Shown one piece after another: positions 20,899-32,400 of a stretch of 33,722 bases of DNA. The DNA is taken from NCBI GenBank assembly GCA_025454495.1, contig JALOOI010000011.1:1-33722 (forward strand). Direction: 5' to 3'. The first letter of the stretch is position 1, and each line of letters begins with the position of its first letter. The notes beneath the pieces were generated by a model. That model was not told the DNA's origin, did not search any database, and saw nothing but the letters and a program-made list of their open reading frames with translations. The translations under genes were made by a program, and so were the position numbers. The DNA is from Anaerolineae bacterium (lineage in GTDB: Bacteria > Chloroflexota > Anaerolineae > Aggregatilineales > Phototrophicaceae).

Positions 20899-22074
20899 AT
20901 GAGCCAGTACCATTTTGATGAAGTGCTTCCCCGGCGCGGCAGCTATGCCGCCAAGTGGTCGGTGTATGCTGAAGATGTCATCCCGCTGTGGGTGGCGGAT
21001 ATGGATTTCACCTCGCCGCCGGCGGTGCTGGAACGCCTGCACGCCCGCGTCGATCATGGCATCTTCGGGTATACGATGGATTACCCGGAACTGCGCGAGG
21101 TGCTGGTGGCGCGGCTGAAACGCCTGTATCACTGGGACATTAAAGCGGAAGACCTGGTGTTTGTGCCGGGGATGGTGCTGGCGCTGAACCTGGCGGCCCA
21201 CAGCATCGGCCGGGCGGGCGATGGCATCCTGATGCAAACGCCGGTGTATGGCCCCTTCCTCAGCATTCCGCCGGCCAATGAGCGCTTCGCCGTGATGGCC
21301 GATTTGCAGCCCGTGGCCACCGGCGACCAGACCTTTAGCTATGAAATTGATTTTGATGCTTTTGAACGCGCCATCACCCGGCAAACGACGACGTTTTTTC
21401 TGTGTAACCCGCACAACCCGGCCGGGCGAATGCTGACGCAGGAGGAACTGGCACGGCTGGCGGAGATTTGCCTGCGCCACAAAATTACCATCTGTTCGGA
21501 TGAAATTCACAGCGATCTGCTGCTCAATGACCAGCCCCACATCCCCATCGCCGCGCTCTCGCCGGAGATGGCGCGGCACAGCATCACCCTCATCGCCCCC
21601 AGCAAAACCTATAATTTGCCCGGTCTGGGCTGTTCGGTGGCCATCATCCCGGATAAAGACCGGCGGCGCGAATTTGAAAATTATGCCCGCAGCCTGGGCG
21701 TGCACGTCAACCTGATGGGCTATGAAGCAGCCACCGCGGCCTATGAACACGGCGACCCCTGGCTGAAGCAGGTGCTGGCCTACTGCCGGGCCAACCGCGA
21801 TTTTATGGTGGAATACATCCATGACCACATTCCGGCCCTCAAAACCACCGTGCCCGAAGCGACCTACCTGGCGTGGCTGGACTGCCGCGACCTGCCCATC
21901 CCCACCAGCCTGAATGCCTATGAATTTTTCCTCAAGGAAGCGCGGGTCGCGCTCAGCCCCGGTACTTTCTTCGGCAGCGGTTACGATGCCTTTGTGCGCC
22001 TCAATTTTGCCTGCCCGCGCAGCCTGCTGGCGGAAGCGCTGGAACGGCTGAAGGCGGCGGTAGACCGCCTGTAG
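20899..22074 (+). CDS. PatB/MalY-family PLP enzyme (cystathionine beta-lyase-like aminotransferase)
   Basis: This 391-residue fold-type I PLP enzyme probably cleaves C-S bonds of cystathionine-like substrates or acts as an aminotransferase. KWSVYAEDVIPLWVADMDF (19-37) is the subfamily signature. FGYTMDYPELREVL (56-69), CNPHNPAGR (169-177), SDEIHSDLLL (200-209) and SKTYNLPGL (235-243) with Schiff-base Lys236 follow in the expected order. The C-terminal substrate Arg is in FVRLNFACPR. Length is normal. There is no strong ribosome site. The glycosyltransferase begins 6 bases after its stop, so the two are likely co-transcribed even though their functions have no evident link. Confidence 0.93.
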   Translation: MSQYHFDEVLPRRGSYAAKWSVYAEDVIPLWVADMDFTSPPAVLERLHARVDHGIFGYTMDYPELREVLVARLKRLYHWDIKAEDLVFVPGMVLALNLAAHSIGRAGDGILMQTPVYGPFLSIPPANERFAVMADLQPVATGDQTFSYEIDFDAFERAITRQTTTFFLCNPHNPAGRMLTQEELARLAEICLRHKITICSDEIHSDLLLNDQPHIPIAALSPEMARHSITLIAPSKTYNLPGLGCSVAIIPDKDRRREFENYARSLGVHVNLMGYEAATAAYEHGDPWLKQVLAYCRANRDFMVEYIHDHIPALKTTVPEATYLAWLDCRDLPIPTSLNAYEFFLKEARVALSPGTFFGSGYDAFVRLNFACPRSLLAEALERLKAAVDRL

Positions 22075-22080
22075 GCCCTC

Positions 22081-23190
22081 ATGCGCGTGTTGATGCTGTC
22101 CAAAGCCTGCATTGTGGGCATTTATCAGCGTAAGCTGGAAAGTATCGCCCGGCAGGGGGTGGAGCTGCTGGCGCTGGTGCCGCCCGCCTGGCGCGATGAG
22201 CGCGGCACGCAGCCGCTGGAGCGCGTGTATACGCAGGGCTACCGGCTGGAGAGCATCCCGGTGTGGTGGAATGGCAATTTTCACCTGCACCTGTACCCCA
22301 CCCTGGGGCGCTGGCTGCGGCAGTTCCGGCCGGATGTGGTGCATATTGACGAAGAGCCGTATAACGTGGCCACCTGGCACGCGCTGGCGCTGGCCCGCCG
22401 CCAGGGGGCGCGGGCGCTGTGCTTCACCTGGCAAAATATCCACCGGCAGTATCCGCCGCCCTTCGCCTGGGGTGAACAATGGGTGCTGCGCCACATTGAT
22501 TATGTGCTGGCCGGCACCGACAGCGCCGGCGCAGTGTGCCGGGCCAAGGGCTACCGCGGCCCGCTGGCCACCATCCCCCAGTTTGGCACCGACCCGGACT
22601 TATTCCAGCCGCAGCCGCAGCCGCAGCCGCGCCCGTTCACCATCGGTTATATGGGCCGCCTGGTGCCCGAAAAAGGCATCGCGCTGCTGCTGGAAGCCGC
22701 GGCCGGCCTGCCCGGTGACTGGCATCTGCGCCTGGTGGGCGGCGGGCCGCTGCGGTCGGCGCTGGCGCAGCAGGCGGCCCGCCTGGGCATCGCGCCGCGG
22801 GTGGAATTCGTGGGGCAGGTGGCTTCGACCGCCATGCCCGCGCAGATGGCGGCGCTGGATGTGCTGGTGCTGCCGTCGCTCACCCGACCCAACTGGAAAG
22901 AACAATTTGGCCGCGTGCTGGTGGAAGCCATGGCCGCCGGCGTGCCGGTCATCGGCAGCGACAGCGGCGCTATTCCCGGTGTCATCGGCGCGGGCGGGCT
23001 GATTGTGCCCGAAGGCGACGCGGCCGCGCTGCGCCAGGCGCTGCTGTGCCTGCTGCAACAGCCGGCCGAACGCCAGCGCCTGGGCCGCCTGGGCCGGGCG
23101 CGGGTGCTGGCCCACTTCACCCACGACAGCATCGCCAGCGCCACCGTGCAGGTGTACCAGGCGCTGCTGCATCCGCCCGCCGCCGGTTGA
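22081..23190 (+). CDS. Glycosyltransferase family 4 (GT-B fold)
   Basis: This 369-residue enzyme transfers a sugar from a nucleotide-sugar donor, probably to a glycolipid or cell-surface polysaccharide. The N-terminal half is an acceptor domain (RVLMLSKACIVGIYQRKLE; PDVVHIDEEPYNVATWHA). The C-terminal half is the GT4 donor domain: TIGYMGRLVPEKGIALLLEA, then the E-x7-E motif EQFGRVLVE (Glu274 and Glu282), then AGVPVIGSDSGAIPGVIG. The hinge between the halves carries a QPQPQPQPRP repeat (residues about 177-186). It follows the PatB-like gene by 6 bases. No other capsule or exopolysaccharide genes are adjacent. Confidence 0.92.
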   Translation: MRVLMLSKACIVGIYQRKLESIARQGVELLALVPPAWRDERGTQPLERVYTQGYRLESIPVWWNGNFHLHLYPTLGRWLRQFRPDVVHIDEEPYNVATWHALALARRQGARALCFTWQNIHRQYPPPFAWGEQWVLRHIDYVLAGTDSAGAVCRAKGYRGPLATIPQFGTDPDLFQPQPQPQPRPFTIGYMGRLVPEKGIALLLEAAAGLPGDWHLRLVGGGPLRSALAQQAARLGIAPRVEFVGQVASTAMPAQMAALDVLVLPSLTRPNWKEQFGRVLVEAMAAGVPVIGSDSGAIPGVIGAGGLIVPEGDAAALRQALLCLLQQPAERQRLGRLGRARVLAHFTHDSIASATVQVYQALLHPPAAG

Positions 23191-23486
23191 CATACGCCTC
23201 TACCGGGACTTTCGGGTCATTGCGTCATCGAGATACTTATTACAAAATATGAATAAAAATCTAATAAAAAATTGCCTTTCGATGAATAGAACATTTTTTC
23301 TGAATCCAGGTAAGATTTTGTTTTTTCAAACCATAGTCTAACCCTCGCAACATCCGTTACGGGCTATAAAGCGTGTATAATTCGTTTTAAGCGAGAGTAT
23401 TGTTTTAGGATAGTAAGTAATAGACCGAAATCCCGAAAAGAAGCTGCCCGGCTACAGCACCGGCAGAGGTCACTAAAGGTCAACTG
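23191..23486. promoter_or_regulatory. AT-rich leader/promoter region of the giant surface protein
   Basis: The 296 bases upstream are AT-rich between about 23220 and 23420 and contain TATAAT at 23376-23381, 106 bases before the ATG. An imperfect hairpin (CTGCCCGG at about 23443, CCGGCAG at about 23459) and AGGTCA twice lie in the leader. AAAGG about 8 bases before the ATG is the likely ribosome site. I do not recognise a known riboswitch. Confidence 0.4.
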
Positions 23487-26400
23487 ATGAAAGTACGGCG
23501 CTCTGTTTACATCGCCAACCACTTCTCCAGCATCGCAGCGCTGCTTCTGATTTTGACACTGGCTGTGCGGTTGATTGATGACGCAACCCCGGTCACAGCG
23601 CAAACAGAGGTGCCCGTGACGACTCCGGCTGCTACGCCGGAGCTGTTTGATTCCGCCACGGCGGGCGGGGCGCAGCCGGTGCTGCCCTCGGAGCCGCCGC
23701 TGGTGCTGCCGCCGAATGAGATACCCGCGGCCACCGCGGAAGCGCTGCCCCTGGCCACCGACGAACCGGCCGGCACGGACGAACCAGGCACCACCGCAGA
23801 ACCCGCGGCCACCGCCGAAGCGCCGGCCGCCACCGCGGAAGCGCCGGTGATCGCCACCACCCCGCCGCCGACCGACGAACCGGCCGACCCCGCGACTGTG
23901 GTGCCCACGGCCGAGGCCACCGCGCCGCCCGTCACGGTGACGGCTGCGCCCCCGCTGGCCGACTTCACGGTGGAGCCGGGCGAAGTGGCGGCCGGCCGCC
24001 CGATCACCATCAACAACAGCAGCAGCGGCGACATCACCACCTGGGCCTGGGATTTTGGTGATGGCACCGGCACCGATGCCGCCAGCCCCGCGCCGCATAC
24101 CTATGCGGCGGCTGGCGTTTATACCATTCGGCTCACCGTGAGCGGCCCCGGCGGCACGGCCGCGGCCAGCCGCCAGGTGATCGTCACCGGCAGCGGCAGC
24201 GTGGTGGAAGCCATCTTTAGCGTGGCCCCCGGCAGCGCCCAGGATGCCTGTTTCAGCAGCAGCAGCACCGGCCCCATTCAATCTCACGCCTGGGATTTTG
24301 GCGATGGCCGCCGCAGCAGCGAGCCGAACCCCTGCCACACCTACGCCGCCCCCGGCACCTATACCGTCAGCCTCACCGTCACCGGCAGCGATGGCATCAG
24401 CTCCTCGGCCACGCGCTCGATCACGATTCTGGCGGCAGAACCGCCCCCGGCGGCCGCGTTCACCGTCAGCCCGTCGGCCGGCGTGACGGCCACCACCTTC
24501 CAGTTCCAGGACACCACCAGCGGCCTGGTCAGCGGGTGGTCATGGGCCTTTGGCGATGGCGCAACCAGCAGCGACCGCAGCCCATCCCACCGTTACGCGC
24601 AGCCCGGCACCTACACCGCCACGCTGACCGTGACCGGCCCCGGCGGCACGTCCACCGCCTCGCAGAGCGTGACCGTGCAGGCCCCGCTGATCCAGCTTAC
24701 CTGTGATTTTGCCGCCCCCGGCACGCCGTTTGAAGCCACCCCGGTCGCGCTGGATGGCACCGCGGGCAACAACATCGACGGCGCAGCGCTCAGCTACCGC
24801 TGGACGGTGAATGGCACCGAAATCGCCACCACTGAAGACACTACCTACACCTTCAGCGCCGGTTATTACACCGTCACCTTCACCGCCAGCCCGGAGAATG
24901 GCACCCCGTGCAGCCGCAGCCGTTCGTTTAATGTGCTGGATGCTGAAGGGCTGTATGCCGAGTTTGACCAGTCCGAAACCCGCGCCCCCGCCGGCAGCGA
25001 AATTTGCTTCACTGACCGCACCTTCGGCCCGGTCGCCGGCTGGTCATGGTCTTTTGGCGATGGCGGCAGCAGCAGCGAGCCGAACCCCTGCCACACCTAC
25101 ACCACGCCGGGGCGTTACAGCATCACCCTCACCGCCAGCGCGGCCGATGGCCGCCAGGACAGCGCCACCGCGCCGGTGACGATCTTCGCCACCGACCAGT
25201 CGCTGGCCATCCTGGCCAGCGCCACCGCCGGCACCGCGCCGCTGACGGTGCAGTTCGACGCGCAGCAGACCGGCATCGACCCGGCGACGCTGCTGTGGGG
25301 CTTCCCCGGCGGCGTGCAGGCGGCCGGCAGCAGCGTCACCTATACTTTCCGTGCGCCCGGCACCTATACCGTGAACCTGAGCGGCAGCGGGGTACAGGGC
25401 GCGGCCAGTGCCAGCGCCCGCATCGTCGTTGGCGAAGCGACCGGCCTGCGGGCAGCCTTTACGCCCTCGCGCTGGCAGGGGCGGGCCCCGGCGGAAATTT
25501 GCTTCACCGACCAGAGCGCCGGCGATGCCCTGCAAACCTGGGAGTGGTCATTGGGCGATGGCCAGACCGCCAGCGTCGCCAGCCCGTGCATCACCTATCG
25601 CCGCGCCGGCACGTATGATGTGCGCCTGACCGTGACCAATGCCCACGGCCAGAGCGCCAGCGCCACCAACCGCATCACCATCCTGGCCCCGGTGGACGAT
25701 GACAGCCGCAGCACCCCCACGCCGGCGACCACCGTGCCGACGACAGCAGCCGCCACGCCCACCACCACGGACACGGCCACGGTGACGGTGACGGTGACGG
25801 CCACGCCGGCCGCCCCGGTTGCAGTGACGGTGACGACCACGCCCACAGCCGCAGTGACAATTACGCCGGAAGAAGACGATTCGCGGTCGGTGAAAGCCCC
25901 CGCGCCCTATATTACCGTCTTCGATCCGTCGCTGAGCAAGATCGGCTACCTGCCGGCCGGCAGCACCGGCCTGCCCGGTGAAGAACTGGTGTGGGAAATC
26001 ATCGTGAGCAACGTCAGCGCTCTGGTGGAAACCGGCATCGTCGTCACCGATACCATTCGCAATGATTTACGCATTGACCGGGTGGAAGGCAGCGCCGGGG
26101 TCAACGTCAGTTACAGCGGCCAGGTGGTCACGGCCAGCATCGCCACGCTGCCCCCCGGCCAGAGCCGGCGCTTCTGGGTGTATACGACCGTGCTGTCCAG
26201 CCCCCTCAGCGGGCAGTTCACCAACACCGCCTACCCCAATCGCGGGCTGCCGGCCGCCGCCACGGTGAACGTGCCGGCCGCGCCGCCGTCCGGGCCGCTG
26301 CCGGTCGTCAGCGGTGTCACCGATGTCAGCGATTTTGCCGGGCAGCAAAGCTGCTTCAATGCCTCGCTCACCAACAGCGGCGCACCCGGTTATGGCCCCT

Positions 26401-29400
26401 ATTTGCTGGTGGTGCTGCCGCCCGGTGTCACCTTCAACAGCGCCTCCTTCCTCACCGGCGGCGTGGTCAATGTGCCCACCACCCGCCCCAGCCCGGATAA
26501 CGGCCGCTGGGTCGATCCGGTGTCCGGGCAGACGATCACCGTGCCGGTGGGCGGTTCGCTGGTGGTCTTCCGGCTGCCGGTCGGCTCCGTCGTCACCGGC
26601 AACCCGCCGCTGGTGGCCAATATTTGCGTCACCACCGACCCGCTGGCCACCCCCGGCGTGCCGCTGCCGGTGCAGGTGTACGGCGGTTACGAATTTGGCA
26701 GCACGCCCACCGGCGAGGGCGGTTCCATCGTGAACCCGGTGCCGGATAACAGCACCATCACGCCCACGCTCATCACCTTTGACAAGACCAACAACGCGCC
26801 GGAAGGTGAACGCCCGCCGGGGCCGGGCTGGTCATACCAGTACACGCTGAACGTGGAACTGGCGGCCGGGCAAACCCTGAACAATGTCGTCGTGCGCGAT
26901 GTGATGCCCAATATGCCGGGGCAGCTCGCCTTCCAGTACACCGGCCCCACCACCTTCGGCGGTACCTGCCTGCGCGGCGCGACCACCATCACCCCGCCGG
27001 CGGCCGGCAACGGGCAAACGCTCACCATCAGCCTGGCTTCCCTGCGCGAAACGACGCTCACGCAGCCCTGCACGCTCAGCATCACCTACACCGGTTACAT
27101 CCTGGATGTGCTGGCGGAAAATGGCACGCTGAATGAACTGGACATCATCAACCGCGCCAGCTTTGATTTTGACCATGCCACCCTGCCTTCGCCCACCCTC
27201 ACCGATACGAATGTGGTGCAGGCGGAACACGTCACCTTCCAGAAGCTGGTGAACCCGGCCGTGGCCGTCCCCGGTGATACGCTCACCTACACGATCAATT
27301 TCCAGGTGACGGATTACAACAGCGCCACGCAGATCGTCGTGGTGGACATCATGCCGGATGGCCTGTCCTATGTGGTCGGCTCCGGCGAAATCGCCATTCC
27401 GGGCTTCACCGGCGGCATTACCCCGGTCATCGTGCCCAATGGCGACGGCTCGCTGCGGCTGACCTTTAACGTGCTGGCGGCGGCCGGGCAGCCTGCCATC
27501 GCGGCCGGCAGCGCGGGCACGCTCACCTACCAGGCGACCATTGACCAGCTTTACCGCAGCCCGGTCGAGCCGGTACGCGCCTCCGATGAACTGACCAACG
27601 CCGTCACCGGCGGTTACACCCTCACCGATGGCGCGACCGATACCAACGGCTCCACGGCCGATGTGTTGATTCAGCCCATCACCCTCACCAAAGAGACCGT
27701 CACCCTGCCGCGCAACGGCATCGCCGCCATTCACGGCGAAACGGTGCGCTTCCGGCTGACCATGACCATCCCCTCCGGCGATACCCGCGCCATCGTGATT
27801 GAGGATTTCCTGCCGCTGCCGGTCTTCGATGTCGATGACCCGGATTACGGGCTGCGGGCCGGGGTGCCATCGGCGCTGCCCTTCCTGAACACCAGCGGCA
27901 CCTGTGCCGGCTACCCCACGCCGACCAACCCCACCTATGAGCGCTGCGGTATCTACGTGGGCCCCGCCAGCACGCTGCCCGGTGTCGTCCCGCAGTCCAT
28001 CACCATCAACCCGGCCACCAATTCGGTGCGGATCGTGGTGGGCGATGTTTCCACCACCGCCCCGCAGGTGCTGCAATTTGACCTGGTGGTGGGCGTGATT
28101 GCGCTGCCCTTCGCCGATGATCTGTTCCTGGCGAACCAGAGCCGCGTCACCAGCCTGAACACCCCCGGTCTGGAACTGCGGGCGGACTCGCTGGATTACA
28201 TCCGCGTGGGTGCGCCCGACCTGACGCTGCGGAAAGGCGTGCTGTCCACCTCCAACGGCAGCAGCACCATTGAACCCGTGACTTCGCCGGTGGATGGCAA
28301 CCTGTTCGATGCCGACGCGGGCGATGTCGTCACCTACCGGCTGACGATCACCAATATCGGCACCTCCCGCGCCTATGATGTCACCATCACCGATCCAGGC
28401 GTGACCGGGCTGGTGGGCTGTGCCATCGTGCCGGGCAGCGTGCGTAATGGCGCGGGCACCGCGCTGGCCTTCACCGGCGATATTCTCACCGGCATCCGCC
28501 TGACGGACCCCCTGCCCGACGGCCGCACCGGCAACCCGAACCTGGCACGGGTGACGGTCGATGTGCGCTGTACCATTGCTGTCACCGCCACGCCCGCCCA
28601 GGAAGAACTGGTCAATGAAGCCAGCGTCGTCTGGTCAGGGCTGCCCGGCGCACCCGCCTACCCGCCCCGCGCGGATCAGGCGTTCATTTTCTTCACCGAT
28701 CCCATCCTGGCCAAAACCGGCACCCCGCCCCTGGCGACGATTGGCCAGGTGGTGACGTACACCCTGCGGGCCACCCTGCCGGATGGCACGCTGTACAATA
28801 CGCGCCTGGTGGATACCCTGCCGGCAGGGATGGCGCTGGTCGCCTGCGACAGCATCACCGTCAGCGGCAGCGTCAGCACCGACCTGGCCGGGGGCTTTAG
28901 CGCCGCCTGTGCCGCCCCCGGCAACCCCACCGTGGCCGCCAGCGGCGGGCAGCCGGGCCGCCTCATCACCTGGAACCTGGGCGAAGTCGTCACCGGCAGC
29001 AGCACCGGCGCGGGCGCGGCCACCATCACCATTGTCTATCGCGCGGTCATCCTCAACCTGACGGCCATTGACCGCGGCGACCGGCTGATTAACACCGCCC
29101 GCCTGGAATGGGACGATGTGGACGGCGATGGTAACGATGTCGTGCCCGATACCCACCCCACCACCACCGTCATTGAGCCGACGCTGCGCGTGAGCAAGAC
29201 GGCCGCGCCCGCGACCGGCGATGCCGGCGATACCATCACCTATACCCTGGTCATCAGCCATGCGCCGGCCAGCGATGCCACCGCCCATGACATCACCCTC
29301 AGCGACATTATCCCGGCCGGGGCGACTTATGTCGCCGGGTCGGTGGTGCATACTGACGGCGTGGTGCCGGCCACCCTGGCCGAAAGCGGCGGCACCGTCA

Positions 29401-32400
29401 GCGCCACCTGGGGCAGCCTCACCACCGCGCAAACCAGCACCTTCACCTACCAGGTGACGCTGAACAGCGATGTGCAGCCGCAGCAGCGCATCATCAACAC
29501 GGTCAATATCGCCTGGACGAGCCTGGCCGGCAGCCCGACGAACACCGCCTTCAACCCCAATGGCGTGGAACGCACCGGCAATACCGCCAATCCGGGCCAG
29601 CGGCACGATTATCGCGCCAGCAGCACGGCCACCGTCACGGTGAATGCCCCGGCGCTGGCCAAGAGCATCATCGGCACGTCCGAAGCGTTCACCACCGGCA
29701 ATAACGTCGCCGTGGGCGAACTGGTGCGCTACCGGGTGAGCGTCACCGTGCCCGAAGGCGAAACCCGTAACGCCGTCCTGGTGGATACGCTGGATGCCGG
29801 GCTGGCCTTCATGAACCTGACCACGGCCGCGCTGGCCAGCATCACCTTCCCGGCCGGCGTAACCGCCGGGGCCGGCATCGGCACCGACATTCTGGCGGCC
29901 GCCACCGTGAACGCGGACGGCAGCAGCGCCACTTTCACCTTTGGCACGCTCACCAACAGCAACAGCTCCGCCGCGGCAGAAGTGATCGTCATTGAATATA
30001 CCGTGGTGGTGCTGGATAGCAGCGCCATCGCCCGCGGGACGCAGGTGAACAACAGCGCCCGGCTCACTTATCGCAACGGCTTCAGCGGCACCACCGCCAG
30101 CCTGACGGCCAGTGCCGCCAATGTGACCGTGGTCGAGCCGACGCTGCGCGTGTTGAAGACGGCCAGCCCCGCGACCGGCGATGCCGGCGATACCATCACC
30201 TTTACCCTGGTGGTGAACCACACCCTGCCGCCCTCCAACGCCACCGCCTTTGATATTGTGCTGACGGACGTGATCCCGGCGGGCATGGTGTACGTGGCCG
30301 GCACGCTGCAACATACCGCCGGCATCGCACCGGCCACCCTGGTCCAGGCCGCCGGCACCATCACCGCCACCTGGGACGGGCTGACCACCGCGCAGAGCAG
30401 CACGCTCACCTTCCAGGTGCGCCTGCTGGAAACCGTGCAGCCCGGCGATACCATCACCAACACCGCCAGCATCACTTACGACTCGCTGCCGGCGGATAAC
30501 GTCGTCGATCAATCGCCCTATAACAGCGCCTCCGATGAGCGCGATTACAGCGCCAGCGGCAGCGCCCCGGTCAGCATCACCGGCTCCTCCTTCGATAAGG
30601 ATGTCACCGGCACGTCGGTCATTTACACCGGCAGCGATGAATTTGACCCCGGCATTGTTGACCTGAACATTGATGAAGAAGTCACCTTCACGCTCATCAC
30701 CGTCATCCCGGAAGGCACCATCAACGGCGTACAGGTGATTGATACGCTGCCGGTGGGGCTGCGCTATGTGAGCAGCGTGGTGCTGCCCGGCAGCAGCCTG
30801 TCCATCGGTGGCAGCCTTACGCCGGGGGTGGTGGGCCGGACGATTACGTGGAACCTGGGCACCGTGACCAACCTGCCGGATAACCTGTCCACCCCCGGCG
30901 ATGTGCTGACCATTCGCATCACCGCCGTCGCCGAAGATATTCCGTCCAATGTGGCCGGCGTGCGCCTGACCAACAGTGCCACCTTCCGCTTCACCGGCGG
31001 CCAGCCGCTGACGGACACCGCCGATGTGGAAATTGTGGAGCCGCGCCTGCAAATCGACAAAAGCTCGCCGGTGACGGAGGGCGACGCGGGCGACATCATC
31101 CCCTATACCGTCGTCGTCAGTCACATGCCCACCTCCACGTCGGATGCGTATGATCTGGTCATCACCGATTTGATGGTGCCGGGGCTGCAACTGCTGCCGG
31201 GCACCGTCACCACCAGCCTGGGGACGATTGTCACCGGCAACGGCGCGGGGGATACCACCGTGCGCGTGAACGTGCCGCGCCTGGCCCGCGGGGTGAGCCT
31301 CACCATCACCTATCAGGCCCGGCTGGCCAACACCGTCCGGCCCGGGCAGCAACTGGTGAACACCGCCACCGCCGGCTACGACGACAAAGAAGGCCCCGGC
31401 ACCCGCGAGACCACCATCACCGATACGCATACCGTCCGCGTGACCGCGCCGCAGTTCAGCAAGGCCATCGTGGCCACCTCCTACAGCGGCACCGGCAGCG
31501 CCGCCTATGACCCCGCCAATCCTGACCTGGCGATTGGCGAAACCGTCACCTATGAACTGGTGGTCACGCTGCCGGAAGGCACCGCGCCCATCACCATTAC
31601 CGATACCCTGCCCGCCGGGCTAACGCTGCTCAGCAGCCGCGTGACCAGCCTGGGCGGTGTCACCACCACCGGCGCGACGGCCGGCGGCAGCCTCAGTGGT
31701 TCGGCGCTGGCAGTGGGGGCCACCGGCACGGTGGCCGGCAGCCAGCTTACCTATGCCTTCGGCACGCTGACCAACACGCCCAACGGCACCACCACCGAAG
31801 GCGACCGGGTGCGGATTCTGATTGTGGCGCGGCTGGTGGATGACCCCGCCAATGCCGATGGCCAGGTGAAGACCAACAACGCCACGCTCAATTATGGCAC
31901 CGGCAGCCTCAGCGCCAGCGCCAGCGCCGATGTCGTTGAACCGCTCATCGAGCTGGTGAAGACCTTCAACCCGGATAGCGCTTCGGTGGGCAGCACGGTC
32001 GATCTGACGCTGGTGCTGACCAACAGCAGCACGCAGCCGGCCTTTGAAATCCGCCTCACCGACCCCATCCACAGCAGCCTGCGGCTGGACAGCGTGAGCG
32101 TGAACGTCACCGGCACCGCCGGGACGACGTTCACCGGCAGTTCCGTCCTGGGGGCCGGCGGCCAGGTGATTGTCAGCTTCAATCAACTGCTGCCGGGCGA
32201 GAGCGTCACCGTCACCGCGCGGGTGACGATCCTGCTGAACGCTGTGACCCAGGTGATCCCCAATGTGGCCACCGTCACCTACGATAACCTGCCCGTGGGC
32301 AGCGCGGATAACGCCTTTGACCGCAACGCCAGCGCCACCGGAGCCGATGATCTGACCATCACGCGGGTGATTGACCTGGCGCTGGTGAAGACAGTGAGCA

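Noticed and set aside
20815-22494. 559-codon minus-strand frame across the PatB-like gene and the start of the glycosyltransferase
   Set aside because: It is antisense to two genes with intact signature motifs and lacks any recognisable family feature.
23380-23486. Possible riboswitch (for example c-di-GMP) before the giant surface gene
   Set aside because: There is a short imperfect hairpin, but I could not match the conserved bases of any riboswitch class I know.
28635-31430. Long minus-strand open frame (931 codons) inside the giant surface gene, with others at 26832-28076 and 31620-33356
   Set aside because: They are antisense to a frame with clear PKD/DUF11/SdrD domains, are rich in Gly, Asp and His, and show no known domain. 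They arise from the strong codon bias of the true strand.
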